From Branchiostoma floridae (Eukaryota; Chordata; Leptocardii; Amphioxiformes; Branchiostomatidae): DNA of 64,000 bases. The translations under genes and the position numbers were made by a program. Below, one piece after another: positions 50,801-60,367 of this stretch. The notes under the pieces are model-generated. The model saw only the letters and a list, made by a program, of their open reading frames with translations, ran no database searches and was not told the origin of the DNA. The stretch is from contig NC_049991.1 of assembly GCF_000003815.2 (NCBI RefSeq), forward strand, positions 11,625,802-11,689,801, written 5' to 3'. The stretch's first letter is position 1. Every line of letters begins with the position of its first letter.

Positions 50801-51907
50801 TTGGCGTTTCCATTCTGCTCGCTATAGTTGTGTTTCAGTTGGTGCTGAATGAAGTTCTACCTGAATCAGAAGAACTCCCATGGATAGGTAAGCTTTAGAA
50901 ATAACGACTATCTTAAGTTTCTAGTGTATTTTATTGCAAGGATTAATGCACTGAAAACCCTGTTTATGTTTGTAACACAGTTACTGTTCCCAAGAAAATT
51001 GAAATAAGAATTATGCCTGAAATATGTATGGATAATGTCTGAAATATGACAAACCTTTTCACTCTTCAATAACTGTCTAGTCTGACTCAACCACGCTCCT
51101 AGCGGCCGGCCCGCTATTTACCACTCCATGGCAAATAACTGTCTTGCCAGTACTTAACGTCGGTAGGATAGGATAAGTGCTCAATTAATCACCAAAGCGA
51201 CTATCAGGTGAAAGATGTGCAGCGACGCCTGACGGTATAAGCCTGAATTACCGACATGCTGTCTCCATTCTATATCCAGCGAGTGTTAACATGTGCCTGT
51301 AATACCCTCACTGATTTGGTTATCGATGACAATTTGTTTTTCTGTCTATCTACAACTAAGAACAGTTATTACTATCATTGTTATCATTGCAATACCCTCT
51401 GCAGGTCGGTACGTTATCCTGGCGATGATCATGATGTCCGTGTCCCTGTCCCTGTCCGTGATGGTGATGAGCGTGTGCGACTGCTCCATAACCGTCAGAC
51501 CGATGCCGGGGTGGGTCCGCACGCTCTTCCTTAAACTCCTGCCACGAATCATGTTCATGGGAAACCTGTACAACGGTACCGGCCAACCGAGCAAGCTACC
51601 GACTGATGAAACCGGGACATTTCAGATGGACCTTAATATCGTCAGCGATCCACCAGAGCCATACACGACACCTTTAGACCACAACGATCGGTCCGAATAT
51701 CAGGCTGGCTGGAAAGTCTTGGCAGTGAACCTGAGAAGTATTGAGCGGAAACACAGCTTCTTCATCAGCTACATGAAAGAACTGGACAGAAAAGAAGAAG
51801 TGCGCAAAGAGTGGAGAACCCTGGCCAAGGTCTTGGACAGACTTTTCTTTTTAATTTACATAATAACATCTACTCTGTGCTTGGCGGCGTTTGTCGCGTA
51901 CGTGTAA
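38769..51907 (+). CDS. Gene B: complete nAChR-like subunit, seven exons
   Basis: Cys-loop receptor subunit, predicted part of a pentameric ligand-gated cation channel in the plasma membrane. Exons: 38769-38838, 42196-42320, 43604-43648, 45861-45970, 49966-50074, 50449-50887, 51405-51907; total 1401 nt, 466 aa, all borders GT..AG and phases compatible. Visible: signal peptide (about 1-21); loop D Trp77; loop A WKPDIVLYEN ending at N117; Cys-loop C152 and C166 with 13 residues between and FPFD inside; loop B Trp173; M1 about 238-261; M2 267-291 after GEK; M3 301-324; the PMPGWVR and LLPRIMFM motifs after M3; an amphipathic helix about 403-443; M4 444-465. The 45-bp and 110-bp exons match the classical nAChR gene plan. 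Loop C has no adjacent Cys pair (GTPYSDVTF follows EAFDI), so it is a non-alpha type. N-glycosylation sequons lie at N83, N90 and N155. Family assignment is firm; orthology to a named vertebrate subunit cannot be set. Confidence 0.93.
40735..40812 (-). repeat. Second SINE-like family, fragment in gene B intron 1
   Basis: The minus strand carries ACCAATCTTGTGCCCTTGGG and AAGGCACTTTACACGACTTT, near-identical to 32375-32420. The head differs from the copy at 32285. Confidence 0.5.
42196..42320 (+). CDS. Gene B exon 2: N-terminal helix and first strand
   Basis: Acceptor TTTCTAG, donor GTGAGT, 125 nt, phase 1 in and 0 out. Encodes LYNHLFDRYNKALRPSS followed by IVEIGVELTHLIDM, the typical N-terminal helix and beta1 region of nAChR subunits. 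It has the same length and phases as gene A exon 2 and matches it at 21 of 41 whole codons. Confidence 0.93.
43604..43648 (+). CDS. Gene B exon 3: 45-bp loop D exon
   Basis: Exactly 45 nt between TTTTTCTAG and GTGAGT, phase 0 to 0, encoding NEKHQTLTANLWLTM. This is the small exon found at this place in classical nAChR genes. It carries the loop D tryptophan (Trp77) used on the complementary face of the ligand site. Confidence 0.93.
43773..43823 (+). repeat. Two-copy direct repeat in gene B intron 3, 28-bp period
   Basis: TTCAAATGTCTTCTTGTGTT occurs at 43773 and 43801, separated by TGAAAAAA. Confidence 0.7.
45861..45970 (+). CDS. Gene B exon 4: 110-bp loop A exon
   Basis: 110 nt between CCACTGTAG and GTACGT, phase 0 in and 2 out. 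Encodes GWNDSYLRWNDSEWRG, then TVPDSYVWKPDIVLYE. It holds the loop A WxPDIxLY motif with Tyr115 and two N-x-S sequons. The 110-nt length equals that of the corresponding vertebrate nAChR exon. Confidence 0.95.
46000..46090. repeat. Short hairpin next to the gene B exon 4 donor
   Basis: GAATTTGCTTTTTCTTAACC (46000-46019) pairs with GGTTAAGAAAAGCAAATTC (46072-46090), leaving a 52-nt loop. The stem starts 30 nt after the exon 4 splice donor. Confidence 0.65.
47057..47579. mobile_element. TTAA-flanked inverted-repeat element in gene B intron 4
   Basis: Left end AGGGGCATTCCACTCC and right end (reversed) AGGAGCATTCCACTCC, each bordered by TTAA (47053-47056 and 47580-47583). The TTAA target suggests a piggyBac-type source, although the terminus does not start with the usual CCC. 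Length 523 bp, no coding frame. Confidence 0.7.
48010..48251 (-). mobile_element. Decayed LINE reverse-transcriptase fragment
   Basis: The minus strand reads FVDISKAFDSIWHHGLLY followed by GVSGKLFDVIKASIQ, the conserved palm-domain A motif and following helix of non-LTR reverse transcriptases. Two stop codons, then a shifted GVMQGYALAH (normally GVRQGC.LSP), show decay. It sits in intron 4 of gene B, antisense to it, and has no coding capacity. Confidence 0.75.
49645..49840. repeat. Foldback repeat in gene B intron 4, about 125 nt before exon 5
   Basis: Left arm GGGCGCAAATTTGCTAGCCT followed by CTACCAGGCTCCGTGGATCG. The right arm (reversed) reads GGGCAAATTTGTAGCCTCTACCAGGCTTCGTGGATCGG, split here only by small differences. 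Arms of about 45 bp, spacer about 100 bp. A related block (GCCTGGTGGAGGCTAGGG) is at 25980. Confidence 0.7.
49966..50074 (+). CDS. Gene B exon 5: loop E region and first Cys of the Cys-loop
   Basis: 109 nt between TTCCACAG and GTAAAG, phase 2 in and 0 out. Its first base completes Asn117. Encodes VDQHFKGWSKSETYVKL, then WEIPTVTLSSCQ, so the first Cys-loop cysteine (C152) is the penultimate codon. The preceding intron (about 4 kb) is the largest in the gene. Confidence 0.93.
50449..50887 (+). CDS. Gene B exon 6: Cys-loop, loops B and C, M1 and M2
   Basis: 439 nt between CCCATTACAG and GTAAGC, phase 0 in and 1 out. Contains VNVSSFPFDRQKC (second Cys-loop cysteine C166), FGPWIHSS (loop B Trp173), the cysteine-free loop C, M1 (FNLLLPCLLLTFLMSTMF) and M2 starting GEKLSFGVSILLAIVVF. 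M2 has Glu at -1', Leu at 9' and Glu at 20' and lacks the PAR insertion of anion channels, which points to cation selectivity. Confidence 0.95.
51405..51907 (+). CDS. Gene B exon 7: M3, cytoplasmic loop, M4 and stop
   Basis: Acceptor CCCTCTGCAG, phase 1 in, TAA at 51905-51907. Encodes M3 (YVILAMIMMSVSLSLSVMV), the conserved post-M3 stretch PMPGWVRTLFLKLLPRIMFM, a loop of roughly 120 residues ending in a basic amphipathic helix, and M4 (LFFLIYIITSTLCLAAFVAY). The protein ends one residue after M4, so the extracellular tail is essentially absent. Confidence 0.95.
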
Positions 51908-51940
51908 ATACATCTGGTAGAGACACCAGTGCACCCCCAC

Positions 51941-51946
51941 AATAAA
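51941..51946 (+). terminator. Polyadenylation signal of gene B
   Basis: AATAAA lies 34 nt after the stop codon. No other close hexamer precedes it, so the 3' UTR may be very short. A weaker AAATAAA near 52165 would give a longer transcript reaching the foldback repeat at 52263. Confidence 0.6.
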
Positions 51947-52262
51947 ACTTATTGTGACGAGCAAATGGTGAACGACTTCCCCTTTTGGGAAGATGTGGCC
52001 TCTGATATATACTACACATATCTATTTATTTATTCATCTCAAAACATGTGGGTAGCCCCTTCAACTTGTTTGAAGTTGATTTCCAAGGGGGCCCACTACA
52101 TAAATAACAAAAACGAAACGTGTTACATTCAGTAAGACAACCAGACGACAACAAACAATATATACAAATAAACCGAAGCGTCTTTACCAAGAACAGTCAA
52201 CCAAAAACGTCAACGGTGGAGGTCAGAGGTCCATGTGCGGAGGAGTGTGTCTTATATCTGTA

Positions 52263-52553
52263 TCTGTGCATCCTCCTACGCAGGGACATCCAACAGTTAA
52301 ACCGCCTGTTTGGATGTGCCCTGCTCTTTCAGCCGTCACTCTTAGTTCCTGACCACCCTGCTTATAAATATTAATGAACTTACTCTCATGTATGCGAGAC
52401 CCCTTTTGAAAACTGGAAGCGTAGTCTCTCATTGGCTGAAAGCTGGTTTGGGGGGACGTTTACAGGAACTAAGAGTGACGGTTGAGAAAGCAGGGTACAT
52501 CCAGACAGGCGGTTTGGCTGTTGGATGTCCCTGCGTAGGAGGATATATCTGTG
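52263..52553. repeat. Foldback repeat downstream of gene B
   Basis: Arms of about 90 bp: 52263-52351 (TCCTCCTACGCAGGGACATC to CACTCTTAGTTCCTG) and 52463-52553 (CAGGAACTAAGAGTGACGG to GTCCCTGCGTAGGAGGA), highly complementary. No coding capacity. It lies about 320 nt after the polyA signal. Confidence 0.75.
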
Positions 52554-53598
52554 TAAATAGAAATGATCTATATTAAACAAGATGTTAAATGTATTGATGG
52601 CATTGGCATCTTGATGCACTTTGCCAATTGTAAATAGCTACCATAAACCTACACAAAACTGTCTCATATCTGTATGAACAAGTACATATGACCCAGGCAG
52701 ATTTGCTTTGACTTTGTATGCCTTCTTGTTGCAAAACTGTAGCAAAACAAGTGGTGGTGGAGAAATAGATATGATCATATGAGGAGGAGAACAGTTCACA
52801 CTGGGTCTGTACTACAGCGCAAGCCAGAATATTCATTACCATGAATGCGGGCTTGTTCTAGAAGAATAAGTCTCCCAAGATGATGTGCTACGACACAGAA
52901 CGATAATCTGTGCGATAGTCACCTGCAGCTGTCAGGTGGGAGTCCGTCCATATCCATACATTCATTATTCTTAAACGCAAAGCATCAATGCAAAATGAGA
53001 AGCAACTGACTTAAATGTTAACATGTTAATCGTTATCACACCAATAAAGAGAAATTTATCAATCTAGTTTGAGCCTGCCTGAATTGCCTCCATGTCCCGT
53101 GTCTGTGGTTTCACATAGCAACACTACCGTCTGGCGAGTACATCGAGAATTGCAGCCGGGGCTTTCTCATTGACAGTGCAGTGACCATTTGTGACGTTAG
53201 GTGGTAGGACCATGAGGCACACAAAAGCATATACATCCCAAGTATGAAACTTTTCCCATACGCTCATGTTATTGACTACATGCCTTCTCACAGATAATCA
53301 ATCAGCATTCCTCAATAGTTTTACAACGCAAGCAGTTACGATGACCGTCAGCAGTTTTCAGCTTAGCACCACAAGATAGAAGTACTTTAGAGCCTGGGTC
53401 ATCTGCAGACGATTTCAACTTCATTATAGATATGCATCTCCGATTTTCAAGTTGGTTTTAAGGGCGCTCATGATATGACTCCATGGATTACTTCATCACT
53501 CGAAAGCACTAAGCTCTAATGTACAAAATAGCACATAGAGACATACCCTACTCCCTGCACAATACCCTACAATAAATTCTAGTTACCTGCGTCGATGT

Positions 53599-53663
53599 AG
53601 GTTAGACATCCAGGTGATAAGATACGCCAAAATGTAGTTACTCAAGAAACTGGATATCATGGT
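53599..53663 (+). repeat. Dispersed repeat, copy 1
   Basis: AGGTTAGACATCCAGGTGAT, AAGATACGCCAAAATGTAG and TACTCAAGAAACTGGATAT match the segment at 57591-57660 closely. Identity and source element not recognised. Confidence 0.55.
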
Positions 53664-55492
53664 CTAGCTACCATGATTTCCCAATGCCAGCTCAATCTAA
53701 ATTTATATTCAACATCGGAATCACGTGGCAACACATTGAATTGCAATGTACGACCGTTGCTTTTTGGCACTCAAATATTCATTGCTAATGGAGTTATTTG
53801 CTGTCTTTTGGCAGCTGTAATCGACCTTTGCTGTAGCTGTGATTTTACCTTTCCACTACAACTCATTCCGTGCTTTGTATTATAACCATCCCAATGTATT
53901 ACCGTAATCACGAAAACAATGTGGCACGTAGTATTGTCATCTACCATGTTGCGTAAGTGTAGGTCATCGATTGATTCCTTTTTGTTCAATGTAACAATGC
54001 CGAAAGCACCGTGGTTCATGTTACTGTTACATTACGTAAAATGGACCATCGTAAAAGAACTCATACTCGTAGCAGGATTTACTGGTGTAATCCATGAAGT
54101 AGGTCGGCAGTAGAAACAGTCGTCTGTTTCCAAACCCGTGCCAATCCGGGGAGTTAGTTTTTCATCAAAGAGATAGTTATGTGATTGCCCCAGTTATTTC
54201 CATGTGGTAATACGCTGTTTGTGTGCAAATTGAACGTTATACCTTCCATATCGTGAAAGTATGATATGCGTTCAGCACCTGTCCCACTATAATGAAAATC
54301 TATTGGAAATTTACTAAAAACGCACTTAGAATGGACCCAGTGGCCATGATTTATCTTTGCCAAACAAGCATACCCAAAGCTTGCATATCCCTGAAAGAAT
54401 TGGAACAATCTTCAAGGTTCATCTTCACATAGCCATTTCATCTCACTTGTAGAAGAAGCGAAGAACTACTCATCACTATTTCCCATAATTATAACGATTA
54501 AAACTATATGTATATTGATATACGGAACACGACACGAGTGGCTCAAACTAACGAGTAGAAAATTATTCTGTAAATTACAATTTGAGTACTTCTTATTGAG
54601 GGTCTTTTATAATTTGTATTTATGGAATCAATGTCATCCTGGATAGTCCTAGTGTCAAACATATTACCTGAGGTGTGCTGGGATGAAAAAAATGATTATG
54701 AAGAGGACTAGCAATTGATCTATTCATATTGAGACAAATATAACGTAGTTGTATTACTGATATATCTCTGTATGAGATACTTCATTTTTTGTCCTTACAT
54801 ATATCATACCACTATAGCTCCGTGACATGTCTTAATGCAATCGCAATTAAATCACCATTGCCATAATGGATGACAATGGCTACTTCGAATCAAATCAAGG
54901 AAAATTGTTATCCTCCTTAAGTGAGTTGCAATTGCAAGTGGCGACAAGAAATTGCATATTCTGAAGTAGCGAAATCCCACTGGTGTGGTTTTAATGGTTT
55001 TAACTTATTAATGAAGCAATCTGCGGCAAAGACAGAATGTTACAATGATTGATCATCAATGGCGCAGTCCGCAGAAGCACATTGATTCAGCGAGCTCAGT
55101 GTGCGTGGGTCTGTGGACGGCTGTCAGAAGAACTGGGAGGCTGATTATGAAACAGAAGCAGACTGTGAGGAGAGTTTGACTTCCGGCAAGAATTGACTCC
55201 TTCTACCGATGAAAAAAATGCCGTTGTAAATGAAGTTCTGATTTGCTTTGGACACAGCAGGATGGTGCGCAGATGCTACAGTAGAGATTTCGTGATACAA
55301 CGATTGGTAAGTTGGCAGGTTAATTTTCTATTATAGATACATGTTACATACATGTAACAAATATTTTTGCGTAGCATAGATAAGCATTGTCCCAATTATT
55401 ACCATCTTTAGAAATGAGTGCTTGAGTAACTACTTAAAAATCTTATATATAATGATACTACCTAACGGATGGATTTGTGAAACCCTTGACCG

Positions 55493-55727
55493 AGTTGACT
55501 CTATGCAAAATGTAGAAGTATGAATATAAAGACAACACACAAAGTGTAAAGATTTCTTGTTTAGCCATCGTTAAGCGCTCTGACAATTATTTGTGTAGCC
55601 ATTGACTCTATATTTGGAATACAATGCATATGCCAAATGTAGAAGTATGTATGCAAAGATAACACACAAAGCGTAGAAAAAATCGTTTTTTTTTTTATAT
55701 CCATCGCTGAGCGCTCTGACAATTCGC
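55493..55727. repeat. Two-copy direct repeat
   Basis: GTTGACTCTATGC..AAATGTAGAAGTATG, ACACACAAAGTG and CATCGTTAAGCGCTCTGAC (55493-55582) recur with small changes at 55602-55722. The block resembles the interior of the element at 18279 and is followed by its GGTCGCAGCGGGATCGCCG end at 55731. Confidence 0.6.
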
Positions 55728-56863
55728 TCGGTCGCAGCGGGATCGCCGCCAATCGGAATGGATATCGGTGTGAAGGATCACAAAGCTTTACAATCAGAGA
55801 TTCAATTATAGTGTTAGACATTGTTGTTTTTCTACATTTGTGTCACCTCATCCGGGTAATTATGATGGTACTGTACGTGACGTTGATAAATTGTCCAATT
55901 ATGTTCAAATGACAACGACCCAGATATTCTGTTACTGGCACTAATCCCTTTCGACAGGTCTTTGAGTAATTGGGACTAGAGATTGCAGGTACAATGTAAA
56001 TTCTTTGTGATGAAGCATCAAACACGATGTCAATTGGCGAATGTGGGGGACACAATTAGATTTGTCTGGTTCTCTCTTAGGAGTATTAGGGCATGACATA
56101 AGTTCAACGGTAGCGCTATTGCCGTGTGTAACATCTTGATTGGTATTCATTTAAACAATTAATGTACATAAACTTGATAAAGGGTGTCTGGCTTCCACAC
56201 CGGTACTACACAGCAACCATGTGAAGCATGAAGTTATCAGGAGACAGAGAGAAATAAAAGGGGCGAAAGGGATCCGGATAGAGAGACTCTTGACCTGATG
56301 CATGTTGTTCGAGTGACTTTTGATTTTGATTTAATCCATCTTCATTTTCACGTAATGAATGATTTTATAGTCTAGTCGGCTATATTAGTATTTCTGTCAA
56401 TATCTTCGGCACGGATAGATTATTCCACATGATTAATCACTCCTTTAAGAAAGTAGTACGTACGTATACGAAGCAGATATAATTTATTCAACATAAGAAA
56501 TGCCCCTTAAGTTGGAGGAAACACAGATAACGTGTGGTTATGGTAGTGTATGATACGACCCCAGATGTTACGACCGCCGTGACAGTTGCAGACAGACGAC
56601 AGAGTATCTGATTTTGTCACATTACCTGTGCCATGGGTGATAGGCGTGAGGATCGAATAGATACAGCCAAACATTGAAGACAAATGTGTCCATCCAGCAA
56701 ACCCTTTATAGCAAAGCCTTACCATCGATCGACACTCGGATCTATGGGCGAACCATGACTCTCTAAAAGGCACAGGGATTACCTTTCGATTCTGCATGAT
56801 ATGCTACAATAGAATGTTAAAAGGTCTTTGGAAACACATATTATATATAATAATCAAGGTGGC

Positions 56864-57029
56864 TCAAGGACGAACAATCACCACGCCGTCCCACTTTGTC
56901 CGTGGCATGTGAAGTACATAAGGCTTGAGAATCGAACAAAATGCAGTATTGAATACCTCGATCGCAATCACGTGGAAGTGGAGCGCTGGCGAACAAGATA
57001 CTGGTAATAAGCTTGGAGTAGCGGTCATG
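56864..57029 (-). CDS. Possible terminal exon, tentatively paired with 60138-60367
   Basis: Minus-strand acceptor ACTTTTCATTACAG ends just before 57029. In the phase-2 frame the segment reads 54 codons to a TGA, ending TKWDGVVIVRP. Spliced to 60138-60367 it would give a protein of about 131 residues. The other main frame is also open, which weakens the coding argument. Product not recognised. Confidence 0.15.
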
Positions 57030-57590
57030 CTGTAATGAAAAGTTAAGAGCCCTTTTGATGTACACTCAGAGTTGAGTCAGAGTTGCCGAGATGTGAGATT
57101 GCACTTGACTGTTGTTGAGTTCGGGAAAACCTTGGTAGAACACATCATCAACTTTCCTGAATATTTCAGAAAGTACTTATTTGTATCGTGTGTTGCGAAA
57201 CGTGAGTCCGATAACATTGGGTGTGATCCTTTCACTTCGTCAGCCTTTCTATTTGGCGGAGATTGTAGACCGACATTAATACGCGTATGGAGGGTACTTT
57301 GCTCTGTAAATGACTTTTCTGGCAGAGCATGTGGGCTCAGGACATGTGAGTGATTAAATGTTTCCGTAGGATACAGGTCAGATATTACGATAGCTTGGGC
57401 TCAGTTCCGGATCAATGTTACTAGTGCTTTCCATTGCATCACTAGATGATATTGGAGTTCTCTCAAGCGGAGCCGAGGCTTTTTCATTTTTCATGTTAAT
57501 CTACGCAAGATGTTATTTGAGAGAATGTGTGTACTTTCAACGAGCATATCGTCAGGAAAAAAATCAATAGAATGAAGGACACGTTAATGA

Positions 57591-57660
57591 AGGTTAGACA
57601 TCCAGGTAATAAGATATGCCAAATAGCAGATACTCAAGCAATAGATATGATTTTAAAAAT
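57591..57660 (+). repeat. Dispersed repeat, copy 2
   Basis: AGGTTAGACATCCAGGTAAT, AAGATATGCCAAATAGCAG and TACTCAAGCAATAGATATGA, homologous to 53599-53663. Confidence 0.55.
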
Positions 57661-60137
57661 GGTCTGCAATGATTTTGCAATCTGAATCGTCTGGCCGTCT
57701 CCAAAATTATATCCAGCAGTTGCCTGACTATCTGCTTTTAGTTAAAGAATAAATAATATTTCTAAATATGCTATATAGAGACACATTCCTACATATATCC
57801 ATCGATGTGAATCAACCATTTGTACGGTAACAATTTAAAGTTTTAAGAAGTGCATGCCTTAATTACCCACCCAGAATACCTTTATCTAAAGTATGGGAAT
57901 ACCGTCAGTGCTGGTAGGAACCGGTCAAGGCTGCTTCAGAGTTGGCTACAAGTCTAGCTACATTAGCACAGAGATAAATACCTCGTAACAGCTCCTGGCA
58001 GTCCGCACGTAGCTACAACAGGTCCTCGGCGTGCTTCTCGCCGCAGCAGCACTTAGAAGCATTATGGGATGGACCAAAGTGTAACATTTGGTTCTTCATG
58101 TCGCCATGCAGCTGATCCAGCTATTTCATTGATGTGACCTGCGCGCTTCTGATACTAGTATACTGAGCTGGTCATTTCCATATAATGGCTGCAATGATGA
58201 ACAACTTGTCGCCTGTACATGCCCTAGTTTCCAACAGAGCTGGTGTTTAAGGCTTTGATGTCCCAATTTCCATACAGTAAAGGAGACTGGCTGAGCGCAG
58301 CACAGCTAAGGATGACATGAATCAATAAAACTTTTGTGTAAGAGCGTATATTAAAGACGACAACAAAAACAATCTTCTTGCTTAAGTTTCCCAATCCCTA
58401 TATATATAAAAATGTTGGGCAATTCATATCCCACTGCATACGGAAAGGAAGTCAACCCAATCAAATAGCTTAAGTAGAATAGATTTAGATTGGACGTTAT
58501 TTCTCTTTTGATTTGTCTATAGATCTCATTTTCCTTCTCTGTAAATATACAATTATGTATACGACTACTTTACTTTGTCTGCAATTAGCTCTCGGGCATG
58601 AACTTGCAATAAAGATTATTATTTATCATTTTAAAGCCTAGATGATAAATCCGGAAATATTATACAAGATACAACATATTAAGACATCACCATCACATGT
58701 GCTGAATGTTGCTCGCTGTCAATCGTCATCAAACAGGTAGTAATACATATCTCTTAGAATGGCTCCTAGTTCTGCCATGGAGCTCCTTGGTTCTGATAAC
58801 AAGAATGAATTATGCTCTTTATATCACAAAGAAAAAATCGACAGCAGTTTCCCCGGCAATGATTTATCACAAGTATGTCTAGGTCATGGCAATAAACACC
58901 GTCCAAATGGGGTCTTGATTTGGAGTAGCAGCCTACTCGGTCAATTCATGAAGACCGATTGGCACAATCACACAGGGCAGGCAGTGGAGAGATGGTCATG
59001 AGGGATCCATGTACTTACTGATGCCCGCGTGTCACCTCTCCTGGTCTTCCGTTCATCACTCTGCCTCCCGCGGAAATCCCTCTTCCTCTGGTACTGCAGT
59101 AGAACACATTTGTCTGTAAGGTCAGGTCAGAAGCCGTCCGTACCGTATTTGTTTCAAACGAATAATGACACCTCAGCTTCTCTCTAACTTATATGTGGGT
59201 GCCTACTTTGGTGCGCTCGGAGCAAATATTCAGAGGCCAGGAAAAATTCGACAAAAGATCAGGCTCAGAACCATAAATTCCAAACTATTCATATGGCTAT
59301 TAAAGGTCACAGAACCATCTGGTCATATACTTCATAAGGTAGAACCAATTGCCGGCATGGATGTAAAGTTTTTTACAGGAAAGAAACGAACGCGGTCTTA
59401 AACATTGCCCGGTCATGTGTCACCAATCATGTGCTTTTATAGCGAGATGACTCCTACCGCTGACGATATAACCAGCCTTATATAGCCATTGTTAAAGTAG
59501 CCACCCTATAAAGCAAGACAATAAAAACTCGAAAATTACGTCACTGAGTCATCACGACTCCATCTTGTCCGAATAGTGTCCATTCCAACTTGGACAATAC
59601 AGAATTACAGACCGTTACGTACGTCCATTTAAAAGCATATACTTAAGAAAAAAGAAAACTATTCACAACCCTCGCAAACCTAATTTTCTACGACCATGTG
59701 CAGCGACATTATAAGACATGATCCATGGTATTGGAATTTTCTGGATCAGGGCAGCTGCGGAGAAGATAATTACGAACCTCTCAAGTGCAAGCTATTGACG
59801 TCATAGTTTTAGATGAGGATAAAACCTTGATCTGATGATGGGGACTAAACCTTGGAAATTCTTATATGATCCCATAATTTATGGCTTGGATGGAGCAAAC
59901 CCATGGTTATTTTGGTGGTTTATTGCAAAATGCAAAAAACGAAATACAGCTAATTTCATGAAATAGCAGCTGCAGCTACAGTATTTTGAAAAGTTTTGAA
60001 ACTACTACCGGCGTACAAAAATTAGCAGTTGTCGGGCGAATTAGAATGAAGAAAGACTGGACAAATGGACTGATTTCATGTCCAGACAATAAGACATCGT
60101 AGACGCAAAGACTGCAGGGTCAGACAACCCGACTTAC

Positions 60138-60367
60138 ATATGAAGACAACGAGATATGATATCTTGAAAGCCTTGTGGGGTTGGGTTTGATTTATCATTT
60201 TTCATTTTTGAATTGAAGAAATCAATGAGACTCGGTGGATTCGGTGATCCACGAGATGGATTGGTGACGAATGAGCTTGTTGGCTTAAGGCCATTAATGC
60301 TGTCTACGCATACAAAACTTAATGTTACTACAAAAAGCTGAAGAAAGCCTAATGCCAAGCAAAACAT
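60138..60367 (-). CDS. Candidate first exon of an unrecognised secreted or type II membrane protein
   Basis: On the minus strand, ATG is followed by a 20-residue hydrophobic segment (MFCLALGFLQLFVVTLSFVC) and a Ser/Pro/Asn-rich hydrophilic stretch, then a perfect donor GTAAGT after CAT AT (phase 2). An acceptor-like CCCTTCCCGTACAG stands just upstream, so a 5' UTR intron is possible. No domain was recognised. A phase-compatible open segment with a good acceptor exists at 56864-57029. The reading could still be accidental. Confidence 0.3.

Larger units (their letters stand above)
52560..60137. other. Gene-poor region downstream of gene B
   Basis: Contains small dispersed repeats (53599, 55493, 57591) and weak minus-strand open segments. 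The one at 54154-54388 has a good acceptor (CCAATTCTTTCAG) but no recognised domain. LINE-tail-like AATAAAGATTATTATTTATC is near 58608. Confidence 0.4.

Noticed and set aside
51346-51594. Minus-strand open frames opposite gene B exon 7
   Set aside because: Histidine-rich shadow of the M3 coding sequence on the other strand.
54154-54388. Minus-strand open segment with acceptor CCAATTCTTTCAG
   Set aside because: Good acceptor, but its phase does not fit the candidate exon at 60138, the only donor is weak and no domain was recognised.
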